NCBI GenBank assembly: GCA_011947345.1
Contig: JAAVTG010000586.1
Coordinates: forward strand, 620,001-684,000
From: Phytophthora quininea
Lineage: Eukaryota > Oomycota > Peronosporomycetes > Peronosporales > Peronosporaceae
Direction of reading: 5' to 3'
Length of the DNA stretch: 64,000 bases
The notes under the pieces were generated by a model, which had not been told where the DNA came from, did no database searches, and worked only from the letters and a program-made list of their open reading frames with translations. Made by a program: the position numbers and the translations under genes. Shown here one piece after another: positions 1 through 11,419 of the stretch (the first letter of the stretch is position 1; each line of letters begins with the position of its first letter).

Positions 1-391
1 TTCTTGGCGGCGAGCCCCTGGGCGCCGGACCCATATTAAAGCGAACAGGGGCGGGCCTGACGTCCCGGGGCCGCTGCGGCCTGCACGCTCTTGCCGTTGG
101 TCCACTGCCACTGCGACGATGACGGAGGGGACGACATCGGACGAGGCGGCGGACGCATCATGGGAGGAGGGGGCCGCGTCCGTTCTGAGCGAAGACGTGG
201 GGCGGCGGCGGGCGCGCAAGCCGTTGGGGGACGAGGAGGAGGCGGCCCGCGCGGGCCGTTGAACATGGGGCGGGAGGCCCCGCTGCCTGTTGCGGGGGCG
301 AGTAGAAGGACGAGTAGCCAGCGAAGCGTGCGGCCGCAGCGGCGGCTTGCTGCTTGGCGGCCAGCGCGCTCGGCGACGGCGTCTGGTTCAT
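1..391 (-). CDS. Possible N-terminus of an Ala/Pro/Gln-rich protein, runs off left edge
   Basis: A frame opens at the ATG complementary to 389-391 (MNQTPSPSALAAKQQ) and reads leftwards. It is rich in Ala, Pro and Gln and shows no recognisable domain. It closes near 158, but a second frame from about 266 (NGPRGPPPPRPP) keeps the same Pro/Arg-rich composition down to about 36. A one-base loss near 260-270 would join them, as in many other genes here. The alternative is simply GC-rich non-coding DNA. If real, it is divergent from the glutaredoxin gene with about 180 bp between the two starts. Confidence 0.3.
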
Positions 392-569
392 CGGCTTCTT
401 CCTGTCCCTAGCGTTCAGAGTGCGGAATGGCTCTGCGTGAAAAGCGCGCTTGTATTGCGAGTGGAAACCACCGTTTTAGTGACATAAAGAGTGACGTCCA
501 CGCGTTGATTGGCTAAAACGTTTGGGTACTGCTTTCGATGGTGCAAGCCGCACAATTTGAGACGCCAAG

Positions 570-1160
570 ATGGTGATGACGACGATCGTTCGGCGTGTGG
601 CGCGCTGCGCCGTGCGCGGCAGCCAGCGCGCGTTCGTTGCGCGCAGCTTGGCGCCGGCCGCGACTGCCTTCGCGTCGACGCCTGTTCTCCAGCAAGAGCG
701 ACGAGGGTTCGCACTCGGACTTCCAGCCGCAGTACCACGCCGCCAAGTCCACCGAGAAGGACGAGATTCTCAAGATGATTGAGAGCCACGTCAAGACCTA
801 CCCGGTGATGCTCTACATGAAGGGCACGCCGTCGGCGCCGCAGTGCGGCTTCAGCATGCAGGTGGTGCGCATCCTGCACGCGCAGGGCGTGAGCTTCGAC
901 AGCGTCAACGTGCTGGACCACCCGGAGATCCGCGAGGGCGTCAAGGAGTACTCGTACGGACAGTAGAATAATTCTGCATTGTTTATATGTTACTGATGAT
1001 GTTGTGTTTGGTGATGCAATTCTGATGCAGACAATGGCCCACGATCCCGCAGCTCTACGTCAAGGGCGAGTTCGTCGGCGGCTGCGACATCATCACGGAC
1101 ATGAACAAGTCGGGCGAGCTGGCAGAGCTGCTGGCTGAGTTCAAGGTCAAGGCCGAGTAG
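570..1160 (+). CDS. GRX5: Mitochondrial monothiol glutaredoxin (Grx5 type)
   Basis: Monothiol glutaredoxins of this class bind and pass on iron-sulfur clusters in mitochondria. The active-site segment [13 protein letters not shown] carries the CGFS signature, and the second exon encodes WPTIPQLY and GGCDI, the usual glutathione-binding end. Exon 1 is 570-962, intron 963-1030 (GT-AG), exon 2 1031-1160; about 173 residues. The only upstream ATG, at 570, opens a classic Arg-rich, acid-free presequence ([17 protein letters not shown]). It lies one frame away from the catalytic domain: dropping one C near 681-682 gives [14 protein letters not shown] and joins them. No ATG exists in the catalytic frame before the domain, so I infer one extra base in the assembly. 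Family assignment is firm; the exact presequence is inferred. Confidence 0.9.
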
Positions 1161-1304
1161 ATACAAGAAGAGCAGTAAGAGCGTAGCAGTTGTAGTGCCG
1201 AGTAACTCCCAATGCATCTCGCTCCTGCTCTCCGTTCGGTTGCAACTGCCCCTTTTGTCTATCATTGATTGTCGATATTGAGACTACCGGTATTCTTCCG
1301 GACG

Positions 1305-2074
1305 ATGCAAGAGGAAGTGGATTCGCTGGACGCCTTCATGGCGTCTCTGGAGCTCCCGTCGGGCGAGGAGCCTGTGTCAATGTCTCAAGCACGAGCCGAA
1401 CTCGATGCAGGCCGTGCTGCTCTCCGAAGCGGCCTCAGTACGCAGGTAAAGAACCGTCGGTATCGTCGACTACAACAATTGCTGCAGTCCACCGGAGAAG
1501 ACGCCGACGATTGGTACTTCTCGGATGCGATGATGCAGCAGCGGAGTCCTGCGTTGTTCCACTTCTACTTAGGACAATATATTGGTCTGGATAGAGCCGC
1601 TGAGCCACTACTGCACAGTGAGTTGCAGTCATTGTCTGCGTTCTTGATGGACACTTGCCAACGCAACGAGATGGAGAGTCGCCGGGTGGCGGAGCAGGAG
1701 ACGTGGGGAAGTTCAGCGCAGTCGACGAGAAGCAGGAACAGAGTCGTCTGCAGAGGCTGTACGAGGAAGACAACGTTGTGGAAGAAGAGGAGGACGAAGA
1801 TGATGAAGAGGATACAGCTGCAGTTAGTGTGGCGGAACGCCGCCAGCAACTCATCGAGATCATGAGCGACAGGTTCCTGCAAGGTGAAGATGGAGAGTAT
1901 GTGAAATACGCAGAGATCGACGCAGACGAGGGCTTGGATGACTTTGACGAGATGCAACGCGATGCCGAAGACCGGTACTTTGGTGAAAGCGAAATTAATC
2001 GTGTGGATGCAGTTCAACAAGAAAAATACTTGCTGACGACTCAGAGTGGTGTCGGCTATTCTTGTGCTGGATGA
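1305..2074 (+). CDS. CCDC97-like protein (DUF2052 family)
   Basis: CCDC97 is a small acidic nuclear protein linked in other eukaryotes to the SF3B part of the spliceosome. The N-terminal part reads KNRRYRRLQQLL and WYFSDAMMQQRSPALFHFYL, matching the family's 'YFSD..M..R.P.L...Y.GQY' block. The C-terminal part has a long Asp/Glu run, then MSDRFLQGEDGEYVKY and DAEDRYFGE, the hallmark DUF2052 segment. The two halves sit in different frames; adding one G to the GGGG run at 1705-1708 joins them into about 256 residues. I prefer the ATG at 1305 (MQEEVDSLDAFM) to the upstream in-frame ATG at 1269. It lies about 145 bp downstream of the glutaredoxin gene. Confidence 0.8.
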
Positions 2075-2292
2075 AAATGGAGCTGCAAGATTATCTATCA
2101 TGTATTTCTGTCAGGCATCGTGGAACTGGACCCTGCGGTTGAACTTCCCACCGGTACCGTGTGCACAGCAGGTAAAGCAAAGCGAAACTCGGACTGAGTT
2201 TCATGATATAGGGCCTGCCTGCTGATACTCCCAAGGACCACGATACTCCGTTCTCCTGATCACTGTGGCGGCGAAATAAAAGACCAGCCACC

Positions 2293-5168
2293 ATGTACCG
2301 AGCAGAAAAATCAAGCAGCAAAATCTGCCGAGCCCGAGAACTGGAAAAAGCCCAAGAACTGCATCGAAAGAAGATCGATAGTGTCAAGTCGTATTTTACC
2401 TCAAAACCCGCTCATTCGCGAACGGCTGCAGCATTTCGTCACCGACCGGGGCGTTCAACGCTGGGGAACTTTTCCTCGGTTTCTAATAAGCAAGATTGCT
2501 CGCCTTCAAGTGCTGGAGCGTCTCTAGCATCGTCAAATAATTTGAACCTCCAGCAAGCGACAAAAGACCGTGAGGGGATTCGAATCAAAAGACTACCATT
2601 GCCCAGCAAGGCCAAACGACGGACGATTTTCAACGCTCATTAGCGAAGATGGAAGAGTTCAGAGGTGTAGAACCTGTCCCTGGCTTTGGTAGTGTCCCGC
2701 CCAGCAAAACTGATTCTGTGAAGTTCCCACCCCCGCCTCTGGGGGCGAAACGAAGCACGATGAATGGGTCATTTCGAGCACGTCGGCTAAAGGAGATTAA
2801 AGCCGATAACGTGGAAGTCTTCCAACGGATACGGAAAAGCGTGTCACACTACCGCAACGATGATCTAAGGAGAGACTGGCAACAAAATTTGTCCTATCTT
2901 TCGTCAATTACGGAGTATCCGTTAACGCTGGATTCGTCGACTCACAAGCTGCACATTAGCGATGATGATGATCGCAATTGTTTTGGCCCAACCCCAAGAC
3001 GACCAAGTTTCCTACGCACAGCCACCCGAGCTGATGCATTGCCCAGCATCCCGCTCCCGGTTGTTGCTCACCCCATTAAGTCGATTCCAACTTCTCCAAA
3101 GAAGTTGCACCTGAACATGACTCCTGGTTTTCGCTCTCTTCGGAAAGCAATGCCACAACAGCCATCGTTGCCTCCGATTTCTTCGTCGCACAATACTGAG
3201 CCCGCAAAGACAGCATCTTCTTCAAACCAAGGCAACTCTCAAGCTCCCACCGATGATCGCCACGCACACAGCTTAACTGGACGAGGCTTAACGTCTCAAT
3301 CTTCAACAGAAGTTTCATCGACAACGTTCATTGGAGACCTCCACGGCAAACAAGCAGAAAGTGAGGTATCGGGTGACGCCAAATATCAATTACTGAAGAC
3401 AGGGCGATTTGTGGGAGGCTCATACCTCGTCCTGACTGTGTTTTGTGGCGATGGTGTGACGAACCCTTACGGTTTTGACGTTTTCGCGTACCATGGCGAG
3501 CTCCAATGCGAATACAAGCTGCATATCACCAAAGAAATGACGCATGAATTACTAGAAAGAAGTAGCTCGTCGTCGTTGGCTGCTGAGACCGAAGCTGCAG
3601 CCGGAACGAATCTGTCCATGCAAGAAATCGCCCGCAGTATTTGTGATCACATTAACTTTGCCGTGCTCGGTGCAGATCAAGGCGAGATGATTTTCCTCGT
3701 GTCAGCAGTTGGCGACAAGAATGATCAGGCGATGCGAATCGACTGTGATCCTGCCCTTGTGGCATTTTGTGTGCACCAAAGCGTAGAACTGGAAGCCCTT
3801 GACAGTGATGACTACAGCAAAAATACTCGGTATCGCAAACGGAGAGCACATGTGTTTGCATCTACCTGTCCACCTACGACGAGTTCACGATCTGCCAGAG
3901 CTCAGTCTACAGATATCACGATAAGCTTTCAACTTGCCGACACTTTATCTGCACAGTGCTCCTCGTCATCATCCGACTCGGCATCGACGGGTACCGCACT
4001 ACAAATCGAGGTGGGCTCTGACGATATTTTCAACCACATCATTCGTGGTCCCAACCAAGATGAACATTGCGTGCTGAGCTTGGACAGAATGGCGATAGCT
4101 GCAATTCGAAACCTTCACGTGATTGCTGTTCCTAGCGGGGACGACAACAACTCGCTGAGAAACGAGTTGATTCTGAATTCGCACGTGAATACGCAACTTC
4201 AGCCGTGCCCCAGTCACATTGCAACTACGCTGGAGAAGAAACGATCACGGCAACAACTTTCGCAGTCGCTCTCACTAGCTGGACACGGCACACTGCTGCT
4301 TCAGATTGGTTTGATTTGGAGGAGCGTCTATCTTTTGGCTGAGGTGGCATTGGACAATCCGGCAGATCCCGAAAACGTGAACAAAACACAGCAAAGGCAA
4401 TTGCTTCAAGATATCAGCTGCGACTTGATAATTACTGTTTACAATTCAAACTCGGGCCATTCTTCCTGTCGGCGGCTCTCTCCTGGAAAAGTCAGTAGCT
4501 ACGTGGATAGGTTGGCGGCACTAACAGCTAGTAGTATGAAGCCAACGACCTCAATTTCTGCCGAAAGTGTCAGCGAGTTTGCGGAACAATTACTAGCTCT
4601 GCTTCAGCTGGATGTAAATCTATTCGGCCAAGAAATCATCGTGTTCCCTGCCCTGGAGCATGCCAATCCTTCTCCGACCGAAGTCGGTGGTGGCCACAAC
4701 AGCACCGAAGCACCTCAAAGCCCGAGCCGTCGACTCTCCGAAAGTAAAGAACCACACAGTTTCCTGCCTCGAAAATCGAGTTGGGTAAGCGACAACATCA
4801 GTGAGGGCGATGAAGCGGAGGATGATGAGGATCTTGACAGCGAGGATGGAGATATGGCGACCGAATTTGGTACGGGGATTCACGAATTTGTTTCTTTTGA
4901 AGACGAAGACGATGAAGATCAAACGGAAGACAGCTACGCCTCTCAAACGAACCAAGACGAGGCCGACCCTGATGGAGAGCAGCACGAAGATACACCTGAA
5001 GAGAAAGAAGCTGCGACTAGGAAGAAGAACGTGTCATTGAGAAGCTCGACAGTGTTCAACCTGAAGCGACTACACGCCCACGGCAATGGAGGCGAGGGCA
5101 GAAAATCGATGGTCGGTTCTGTCTTATGGAAGGATCGCCTGGCGATATCGAGACTGCCACAACAGTGA
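2293..5168 (+). CDS. Large acidic protein with a CFAP97/KIAA1430-like N-terminal region
   Basis: Two frames (2293-2643 and 2649-5168) form one protein of about 958 residues if one G is added to the GGGG run at 2574-2577. The second frame stays open upstream of its ATG (TTDDFQRSLAK), so it is not an independent gene. The N-terminus (ELEKAQELHRKKIDSVKSYF) and a second segment (RLKEIKADNVEVFQRIRK, then YRNDDLRRDWQQNL) resemble the paired helices of the CFAP97/hemingway family, which is associated with cilia and flagella; oomycete zoospores are flagellate. The middle is Ser-rich without known motifs. The C-terminus carries a long acidic stretch (4800-4990) and ends in basic residues. The family assignment is a weak pattern match; the existence of the gene is firm. 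Confidence 0.6.
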
Positions 5169-5278
5169 TTGCCATAGGCACATTAGGCACATTGGAATTG
5201 CAATAATGTTTGTTGCAGTTGAACTGGGGTCAATTTGATTGCACTAAAACAAAAAAACCTTTATGTACGGGACACTCC

Positions 5279-5287
5279 ATATATAAA
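5279..5287 (+). promoter_or_regulatory. TATA-like box
   Basis: The sequence tatataaaa lies 17 bp before the ATG at 5305. This is close for a TATA box, so transcription may begin at or inside the annotated start, or the match may be chance. It is seen only as a sequence match. Confidence 0.25.
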
Positions 5288-5304
5288 ACTCTTTTCATCC
5301 GCTG

Positions 5305-7788
5305 ATGACGATGGAGCCGCTCGCCAAGCGCCCGCGGACGGAGACGCGGCCTGTGGACGCCAACGGCAAGCCGCTGAACCGCAAGCGCTTCCTCAAGTTC
5401 CTCAAGTCGCACGAGCTCAAGTTCGCGCTGGAGCCAGTGGCGCGCGACGAGGCCTCGGGCGAGGTGACGCTGGCTGTGTGTCGTTTCTGCCAGCACTTTG
5501 GTCGCGAGCAGCGGCCCGACAAGAAGCGTCGCTCCACCAAGAACGTCAAGTTCTTCCGCAATTCGTTCCGCACGGACCAGTACCAGCAGCACCACGAGCT
5601 GTCCCACACGGAGCGGTGGGCCCAGTACCAGCAGTGCTCGGACGAGGAGAAGCGCGCCTTCTTCCCGCAGTCGGACAGAGCCATGGCGGCCGTGGTTATG
5701 CAGCAGGAGACACAGCTACGGGCTCCAGTGGAGCTCAAGTCGGGGAAGTTTGGGCGGTGCAGCCCACGGCGGCGGAGAAGGAGCGGTCTTTCGAGATCGT
5801 ACCGGCGATTGTAGAGTTGGTGGCGGTGCTGGCTATTGGAGCCACCGAACCGACGGTGGAGAACACAAACGAGAAGATGAGTCATCGAGTGCTGAGCCAC
5901 GCGCATGAACCGAACTGTAGTGAAGCAGTGGCAGACTGGAACCCTCCACAAGGAACGTTCGAGTCGTGCCTATTGGTGGGCACGGTGGTTGAGCCGGTGT
6001 TTCGGGTCATTGCGTACTCCGCGCGCAGATTGATTGCCTTGTAGAACTTGCAGCTGCCGGACTGTCGTTCCGACAGATTTCGAGCACGATACGCTCCTTT
6101 CGGACGTACTCGCCGGTGATTTTACGGGATCTAACGAAAGATAATTATCTTGTGGGAAATGAACCGATTTCGGACAAGGTAAGTCAGAGAGATCAGCACT
6201 GTAGTCCGGAATACGACGAGGAGCAAGCAGCCGAGTTTGTGCGCCTGATTATTGGGGTGAGCATGAATGTGACGGCAAGGCTGCTGCGCGAGTGCTGGGC
6301 CTTTTCGTTGGAGATTAGAGCTTGCATGCAGCACGCGCCAGTACGCTCGTATCTTGAGTTCCGAGTCAAAGTGTATGGTGGAGGGGCCATGCAGAACTTG
6401 CATCTGTTGACTATCCCAGGGTTCGAGAACAAGTGCAAGATGATGATGTTTGAAACGCTGGATCGCGTATTGAGGGCGATGCTGCCCAATTGGAGGCTAC
6501 GCTTACTAGGGGTTGCTATTGATGGTGATGCTCAAATGCCAGCTCAGGTGCTGTACATTGTTACCCGTCTTCAAGGGGAGGCATTGAACAACATCGTGTA
6601 CCGGTCAACAAGTGGTTGCCACCAGCTGGACAAAATCTTGAATAATTTTTATTCGTCACTGCAAGGTGGCTGCTTCCTCTAATGCTCACAGATCTCCTAG
6701 CGTATGTTCGGCGACAGTCAGAGCTTCTCGCAAGAATAGGAGGCGAAATGCCTTCATTGCCGTCGTACGGAGGTGCCTTCACCTCAAAACAAAAGTGGAT
6801 TGCTTTGGGGAATCAAACCAATTGGGTTGCAGCTCACCATGACGTGATTTGCGAGCATCTTGAAGCAGACATGCCTTCCAATGCGCCAGACAGCTCGTGG
6901 TGGCTGTTCCTAGCAGCAGTAGACTGGGTAGCTTCTCGAGCTAACGAGACGTTTGAAAAATGCTGCGGAAAAACGCGACCACATCTGACCAGGTGGAAGC
7001 CCTTGCGGCGTTGGCGAAGGAGTGTGCGGCTGCGTTTAATGTGCAAAGGCCAGTTGGAGAACCCTTGCTTGCGCTCAAATCTCCGCCAAGCGTCAAGATG
7101 TTTTGCTCTCGCAAAGGCCGCTTCGCCTTGAGCAAGCCCAGCATGCTGGCGTTCATCCGTGAGGTTAGCCCACCGTCAGTCCGCATCATGGAGGTGATGG
7201 AGGAGCCCCTGGTCGACTTGTTTGCAGAGAATGTAGCGATGTGCGGCGTCAACATGGTGGAGTCGCTTCACGATCTGAGCGCCACTCTGGGCAAGGAGTT
7301 GAGTCTTGGCGCTGCTGGCAATCCAAAGGTGACGGAGTTCCAGCCGCCGACATTACCGAGTGAGTTGGCACAGCTGAGTGAACCCGAGTTCTCGTCCCTG
7401 CTACAGACCTACAGCCAGAGCTTGCGGAACTTTTGGGAAGAGAGAAAACATCGACGTCATGGACCAAGAGCTCCAAAGTTTGCGTCAGGAAGTCTTTACT
7501 GACAGCGTGCTGAGGTCTGAGCTGGCCAAGTGCACCAACGACATGTCATTCGAAGAGGCCTGGGCGCCGACCAAGCATCGATTCAGGCATCTAGAGTGCT
7601 TCGCCGGCGGGTTTGCGAGCGTATTTACCTGCGACCCCGTCAGCACGTGCGGAGGAACAACCGACTTGGCCTTATGCCGGAGCGACATGGACACCGCGAA
7701 GGTGCTGCTGACGGACTTTGCGCTGGAAGGAACGTTGCACGCGCAGCAGTTCCCGGCACTCATCTCGCTGAACGAAAGGTGGATGTAG
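5305..7788 (+). CDS. Zinc-finger protein of hAT-transposase ancestry
   Basis: About 829 codons in six pieces whose frame changes near 5750, 6020, 6670, 6955 and 7445; no stop codon falls inside the combined reading. The N-terminus has a nuclear-type basic start (KRPRTETRP) and a finger with CRFCQHF, then QHHELSH, the C-x2-C...H layout of BED/TTF-type fingers. The middle reads DCLVELAAAGLSFRQIS, then GVAIDGDAQM and GCHQLDKILNNF. The IDGD and HQLD blocks match the first catalytic Asp region and the (C/A)HxLD block of hAT transposases. The end (LTDFALEGTLHAQQF) is a family-like C-terminus. I infer a transposase-derived gene or an old element. No terminal repeats were found. Four frame changes equal one lost base and one equals a gained base, so the gene may be intact in the real genome. 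Confidence 0.6.
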
Positions 7789-7981
7789 AGAGCAAAGAGT
7801 AATACTGTAGCTACGGGAATATCTAAGTTTTGACCTGCAACATGTTGAAGTGATAGGAAGTCAGCGTGTACCCAAATCCACAAAAATAGCCGGAACTTCC
7901 GTCACTCAAGTGAGTTCCCTCAATTAGTGCCAGCAGCTATTCGGCGTCACTTTCCAAGCCGCCGGAGTGAAGTGCCCTAGT

Positions 7982-9008
7982 ATGTCTCGCTTTCTCGCGG
8001 AGCCCATCACGACCAAGACGTCCGAGACGTTCTCGGCGCCCGGCATGTCCATCGGCAAGGCCAGTATGCAGGGCTGGCGTGACACCATGGAGGTAAGGCT
8101 TCTGCAACGCCCAGTATTAGCCATATACTAAACTCTTTTGCTGCTGATGCCAGGACGTGGACATTGTGCAGATCCCGATGGACCCCAGCGTCCCAGACAC
8201 GACCTGCGTCGCTGTCTTTGACGGTCATGGAGGTCCCGCCGTCTCCACCTTCATGTATGTGGGAGTACTATTGTCCTATTTCACCATTTTAATGATGATT
8301 AAGTATTTTGTGCTGGTTAATTACAGCGCGGAGAAGATCATCGGTGCTATCACCGCCACTGAGGCCTTCCAGAAGGACTCCAAGTCTCCAGAGTCTCTGG
8401 CGGTGGCTCTGTGCGAAGGTTTTATGGCTGCTGATGACCTTTTGAAGGAGGACCCAGAGTACGCTACTGCCTGTGACGAGGTGGGCTCCACGGGTCTCTT
8501 CGCCATCGTCACGCCCAAGGACATTGTGTGCGCCAACGTGGGCGACTCGCGCTGCGTCATGAGCAATTCCAAGATCCCCGAAGTGCTGCAGCTTTCTGTC
8601 GACCACAAGCCCGATCTGGAGTTTGAGAAGCAGCGCATCATGGCGGCTGGAGGTACCGTCTTTCGAGGCCGCGTGTGCGGCGGAGTGGCGGTGTCGCGGA
8701 GCTTCGGCGACCTCTGGTTCAAGCGCAACAGCGATCTGAAGCCGCACCAGCAGCTCGTGACCTCGGAGCCCTGTGTGCGCGTGCAGCGTCGCGACCCCGC
8801 GGACGAGTTCTTGGTGCTCTGCTGCGACGGTATCTATGACGTCATGAGCAACGACCAGCTGCGGAAGTTCATCCGCAGCAAGCTCAAGAGTGGTGTAAAG
8901 AACCCCAAAGAGATCTCGGAGATGCTGCTGGACGAGTGCTTGGCCAAGGGCAGTCGCGACAACATGAGCGCCGTCATTGTGCTCTTCGACGCTGCCCTGA
9001 AGAAGTAA
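7982..9008 (+). CDS. PP2C-type protein serine/threonine phosphatase
   Basis: PP2C enzymes are metal-dependent phosphatases. Three exons, 7982-8092, 8154-8254 and 8327-9008, give 297 residues with every junction in frame. Motifs in order: GWRDTMEDVD near residue 30 (the conserved Arg/Glu-Asp metal site), VFDGHGG near 58 (metal-binding Asp and Gly), GSTGLFAIV, ANVGDSR, DHKP, SRSFGD, LCCDGIYDVM (metal Asp) and GSRDNMS (last metal Asp). All catalytic residues appear present. There is no signal peptide or membrane segment, so it is probably cytosolic or nuclear. Intron 2 (8255-8326) is 72 nt without a stop, so retention would insert 24 mostly hydrophobic residues. Confidence 0.93.
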
Positions 9009-9170
9009 TCGGCCAGCACGACCAGTCGGTAAGCCTCTTCATACTGCGTTGCTAGCGATAGTTGATGAGGCTGCGCTGCTATATTCTATCGTAATTACTT
9101 CCTTGCTGCACAGACAAACTTGCCTTCTCCAAAAGGTTGCTCTCGCGTCCATTCTTCAGCATTTTGCTGG

Positions 9171-9863
9171 CTACTGCAGTTGCGGATTCGTGACGTATTC
9201 GTATAGCAGACTAACTCGCAGCATGTCCATGTGCTTCTCGATCATCCCACCAGTCGAGGACTTTGGTTTGTAGTTTCCATCAATGTACGGAAGCAGCAGC
9301 AACGGGTATCGATGCAGCAGCAGCGTAAGAATCGGCCGATATACTTCAGGTGCTTGAGCGTGGATATCGCTGCCGAGTTCGAGCGCGAAGTGGAAGCAGC
9401 GAACGATATCGATATCAACGAGTAGTGGCGGATTTACTTGCTGCTGGATGAGGAACTCGAGTGCGAGCACTGAGTTCTGCTCCACGCAAACGATCGCTGC
9501 GTACGCCAGGTACCGCAGCGCGAAGCAGCACTGGAATCGTGGCCTTGGTGGAAAATACTTTTCCCATCGACACATGCCGTACAGCAAGCACGAATGCACT
9601 TCAGGTTTCAGCGGTGCATTAGAGGAAGTGGAACTGCTGCCGACGTCGTTCGGATTAGCTGGATAGAGCAAAAGCTGCATCACCTCGACCTGACTGTGTG
9701 CAGCAGCGCAGGAAAAAGCGTATCCAAGAAGTTCCTCTAGTGGTTGAGATGGAAACACATATCGGGTCTGCAACTCGATGACTCTGCTCCGGCATGCCTG
9801 CACATTCCCTTCTGAGCACGCCGTCACTAGCTTCTCCTCTAGTTCAGGTGCTATCGATCCCAT
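9171..9863 (-). CDS. Hypothetical protein with ankyrin-like helices
   Basis: An uninterrupted frame of about 230 residues starting at the ATG complementary to 9861-9863 (MGSIAPELEEKLV). Segments such as ACSEGNVQACRSRVIEL and SCAAAHSQVEVMQLLL have the helix-turn-helix flavour of ankyrin repeats but lack the TPLH core, and the rest (FALRYLAYAAIVCVEQNS) is unlike any family I can name. It lies tail-to-tail with the PP2C gene, and its start is about 120 bp from the 3' end of PEX12 on the same strand. Function unknown. Confidence 0.55.
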   Translation of the reverse strand: MGSIAPELEEKLVTACSEGNVQACRSRVIELQTRYVFPSQPLEELLGYAFSCAAAHSQVEVMQLLLYPANPNDVGSSSTSSNAPLKPEVHSCLLYGMCRWEKYFPPRPRFQCCFALRYLAYAAIVCVEQNSVLALEFLIQQQVNPPLLVDIDIVRCFHFALELGSDIHAQAPEVYRPILTLLLHRYPLLLLPYIDGNYKPKSSTGGMIEKHMDMLRVSLLYEYVTNPQLQ

Positions 9864-9984
9864 GGATACCAACAGACGCGCGGATGCACTAATATTTCTT
9901 GGATTTGACAGCTTTAGTTTTATCTCCCACGATGCCCATCAAAACAGCACAGATTTTCACGTTGCTGTGTCTACCAGACCATAC

Positions 9985-11224
9985 TCATGGATCTCGAGCA
10001 TCGTCGTAGATCTTGACGATGGAAGTGAGATCGCACTTCATCTGCGTAACGGGACATTCTCCATGCTGCTCGATGTAGCGATATATACACGGATAGCAGA
10101 ACACGTAGCCGGAAGGCGCCATCGCAGGGTTGACACGTTTTTCTTACACAACGGGCAAAGTGCTGGGTCCATGGTCGCCAGAGCCAACGCGTTGCCGGAA
10201 AACTGCGGCGGTAGTGGTGGAGGCGGAATAGGCGCATTGGTGCCGGTGAACCGCAGCTTCGTTGCCACGCCTTCCTCCGAGTACATCCACTCCACGAACT
10301 TGTAACCAGCGATGCCCAACAGCAGCAACACATAGGAGTGATCCAGCGTGGCCCATGTCGCTCGAAGTGCTAGTCGACGGACTCGGTCGAACAGACCAGG
10401 GCCGCCGAGTTTCTCCATCAGCTTCTCTCTGTACGTGGTTTCGTTCTGCCGGAATACCGACTCATCGTCCGGTGTGACTCGCACAAGAACCGTCTTCATG
10501 GCCTTTAGGAAGGAGAGAAGTACGGCGTGTCTCCAAAGAGATACAACCATTGATACAGGAAGAACGAGCCTTCGTATGCAAAATGTGCGAACGGATACGT
10601 CGCCACAAAGCCCTTCTGCAGCGTCCGCAGATACTTGAACTGCCTCAACCGTCTCAAAAACGTCCCCATACTTTGTGTCGTCTCTTCCTGCGTTGTTGAT
10701 CTCGTCGAGTCTGTCCTGGGCAATCTCTCCTTCAGCTCCTTGTGATACGTGTCCAACTTGGCCTTCAAATATGGCACCAACACCTGCATCAAACAACACA
10801 GCAATACATTGAATACTCTACAATAATTGACAGCAACAATTCTCTTGCCAATTCCACGTACAGCGAATAGCAGCGCCAGTTTCCTCGCTTTCGGACTCAA
10901 TGGCGACGCCTTGCGCTCTTCGCCGTGCAGCATCACGCGCTTCATGCCGTAGAACTTCTCCGTGGCCAAGCTGTCGTACTTGGAGAGGAAATAGCTCTCT
11001 ATGGCGTAGCGCAGCAGCGCGTAGCTCTCGTCCAGGCGACGCACGGGCAGTGTCGACGCCAGCTGCGGGTAGGACTCGCACAGCGTGTGCACCAGATACT
11101 CGACGGCCGGCTTGAAGCCCGCAGCCATGCGCTCCTGCATCAGCAGCTCGAACAGCGATGGAGACGCCGCGCCCTGTACATCGTCGGCGTTGGCGAAGCC
11201 CTGCGTCTGCTCCAAGAAGAGCAT
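9985..11224 (-). CDS. PEX12: Peroxisome biogenesis factor 12 (Pex12, RING-type)
   Basis: Pex12 is a multi-pass peroxisomal membrane protein of the PEX2-PEX10-PEX12 ubiquitin ligase that recycles the import receptor Pex5. The N-terminal core PSLFELLMQERMAAGFKPA followed by SKYDSLATEKFYGMKR is the Pex2/Pex12 N-domain, and YLFGDTPYFSP is Pex12-specific. The C-terminal RING begins CPLCKKN and continues FCYPCIY and GECPVT; as in other Pex12 proteins it lacks some zinc ligands. One intron, 10784-10861 (78 nt, no stop inside). Two one-base losses (near 10512 and in the ggg at 10127-10129) must be restored, giving about 387 residues. I chose the ATG at 11224 (MLFLEQTQG); the frame stays open upstream but has no earlier ATG seen. 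Confidence 0.88.
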
Positions 11225-11393
11225 TGCTTCCGGCCTGGTGCCGTTGTCGAGCAGGTTGTTGTTCACGTCGACGATAGTCTTTATAGTAGGGTGCACTTGA
11301 GATTTGACAGTCCTTGTCAAAACCGATTCCAACTTGAAGTTGGCGTCCCATCACTTGTTTGGACGTGCGGCTGTTGGCGTTATTGCTGCATCT

Positions 11394-11404
11394 TGCTCAT
11401 TACC
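11394..11404 (+). promoter_or_regulatory. Initiator-like element upstream of the thiolase gene
   Basis: The string gctcattaccg, 16 bp before the thiolase ATG, resembles the oomycete initiator (core TCATT followed by pyrimidines). It sits in the 195-bp divergent region shared with PEX12. Match by eye only. Confidence 0.35.
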
Positions 11405-11419
11405 GAAAGCTCCGCCGCC

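Noticed and set aside
415..921. Long minus-strand frame over the glutaredoxin gene
   Set aside because: It is a GC-rich mirror of the plus-strand glutaredoxin, with no domain; the plus strand has the CGFS motif.
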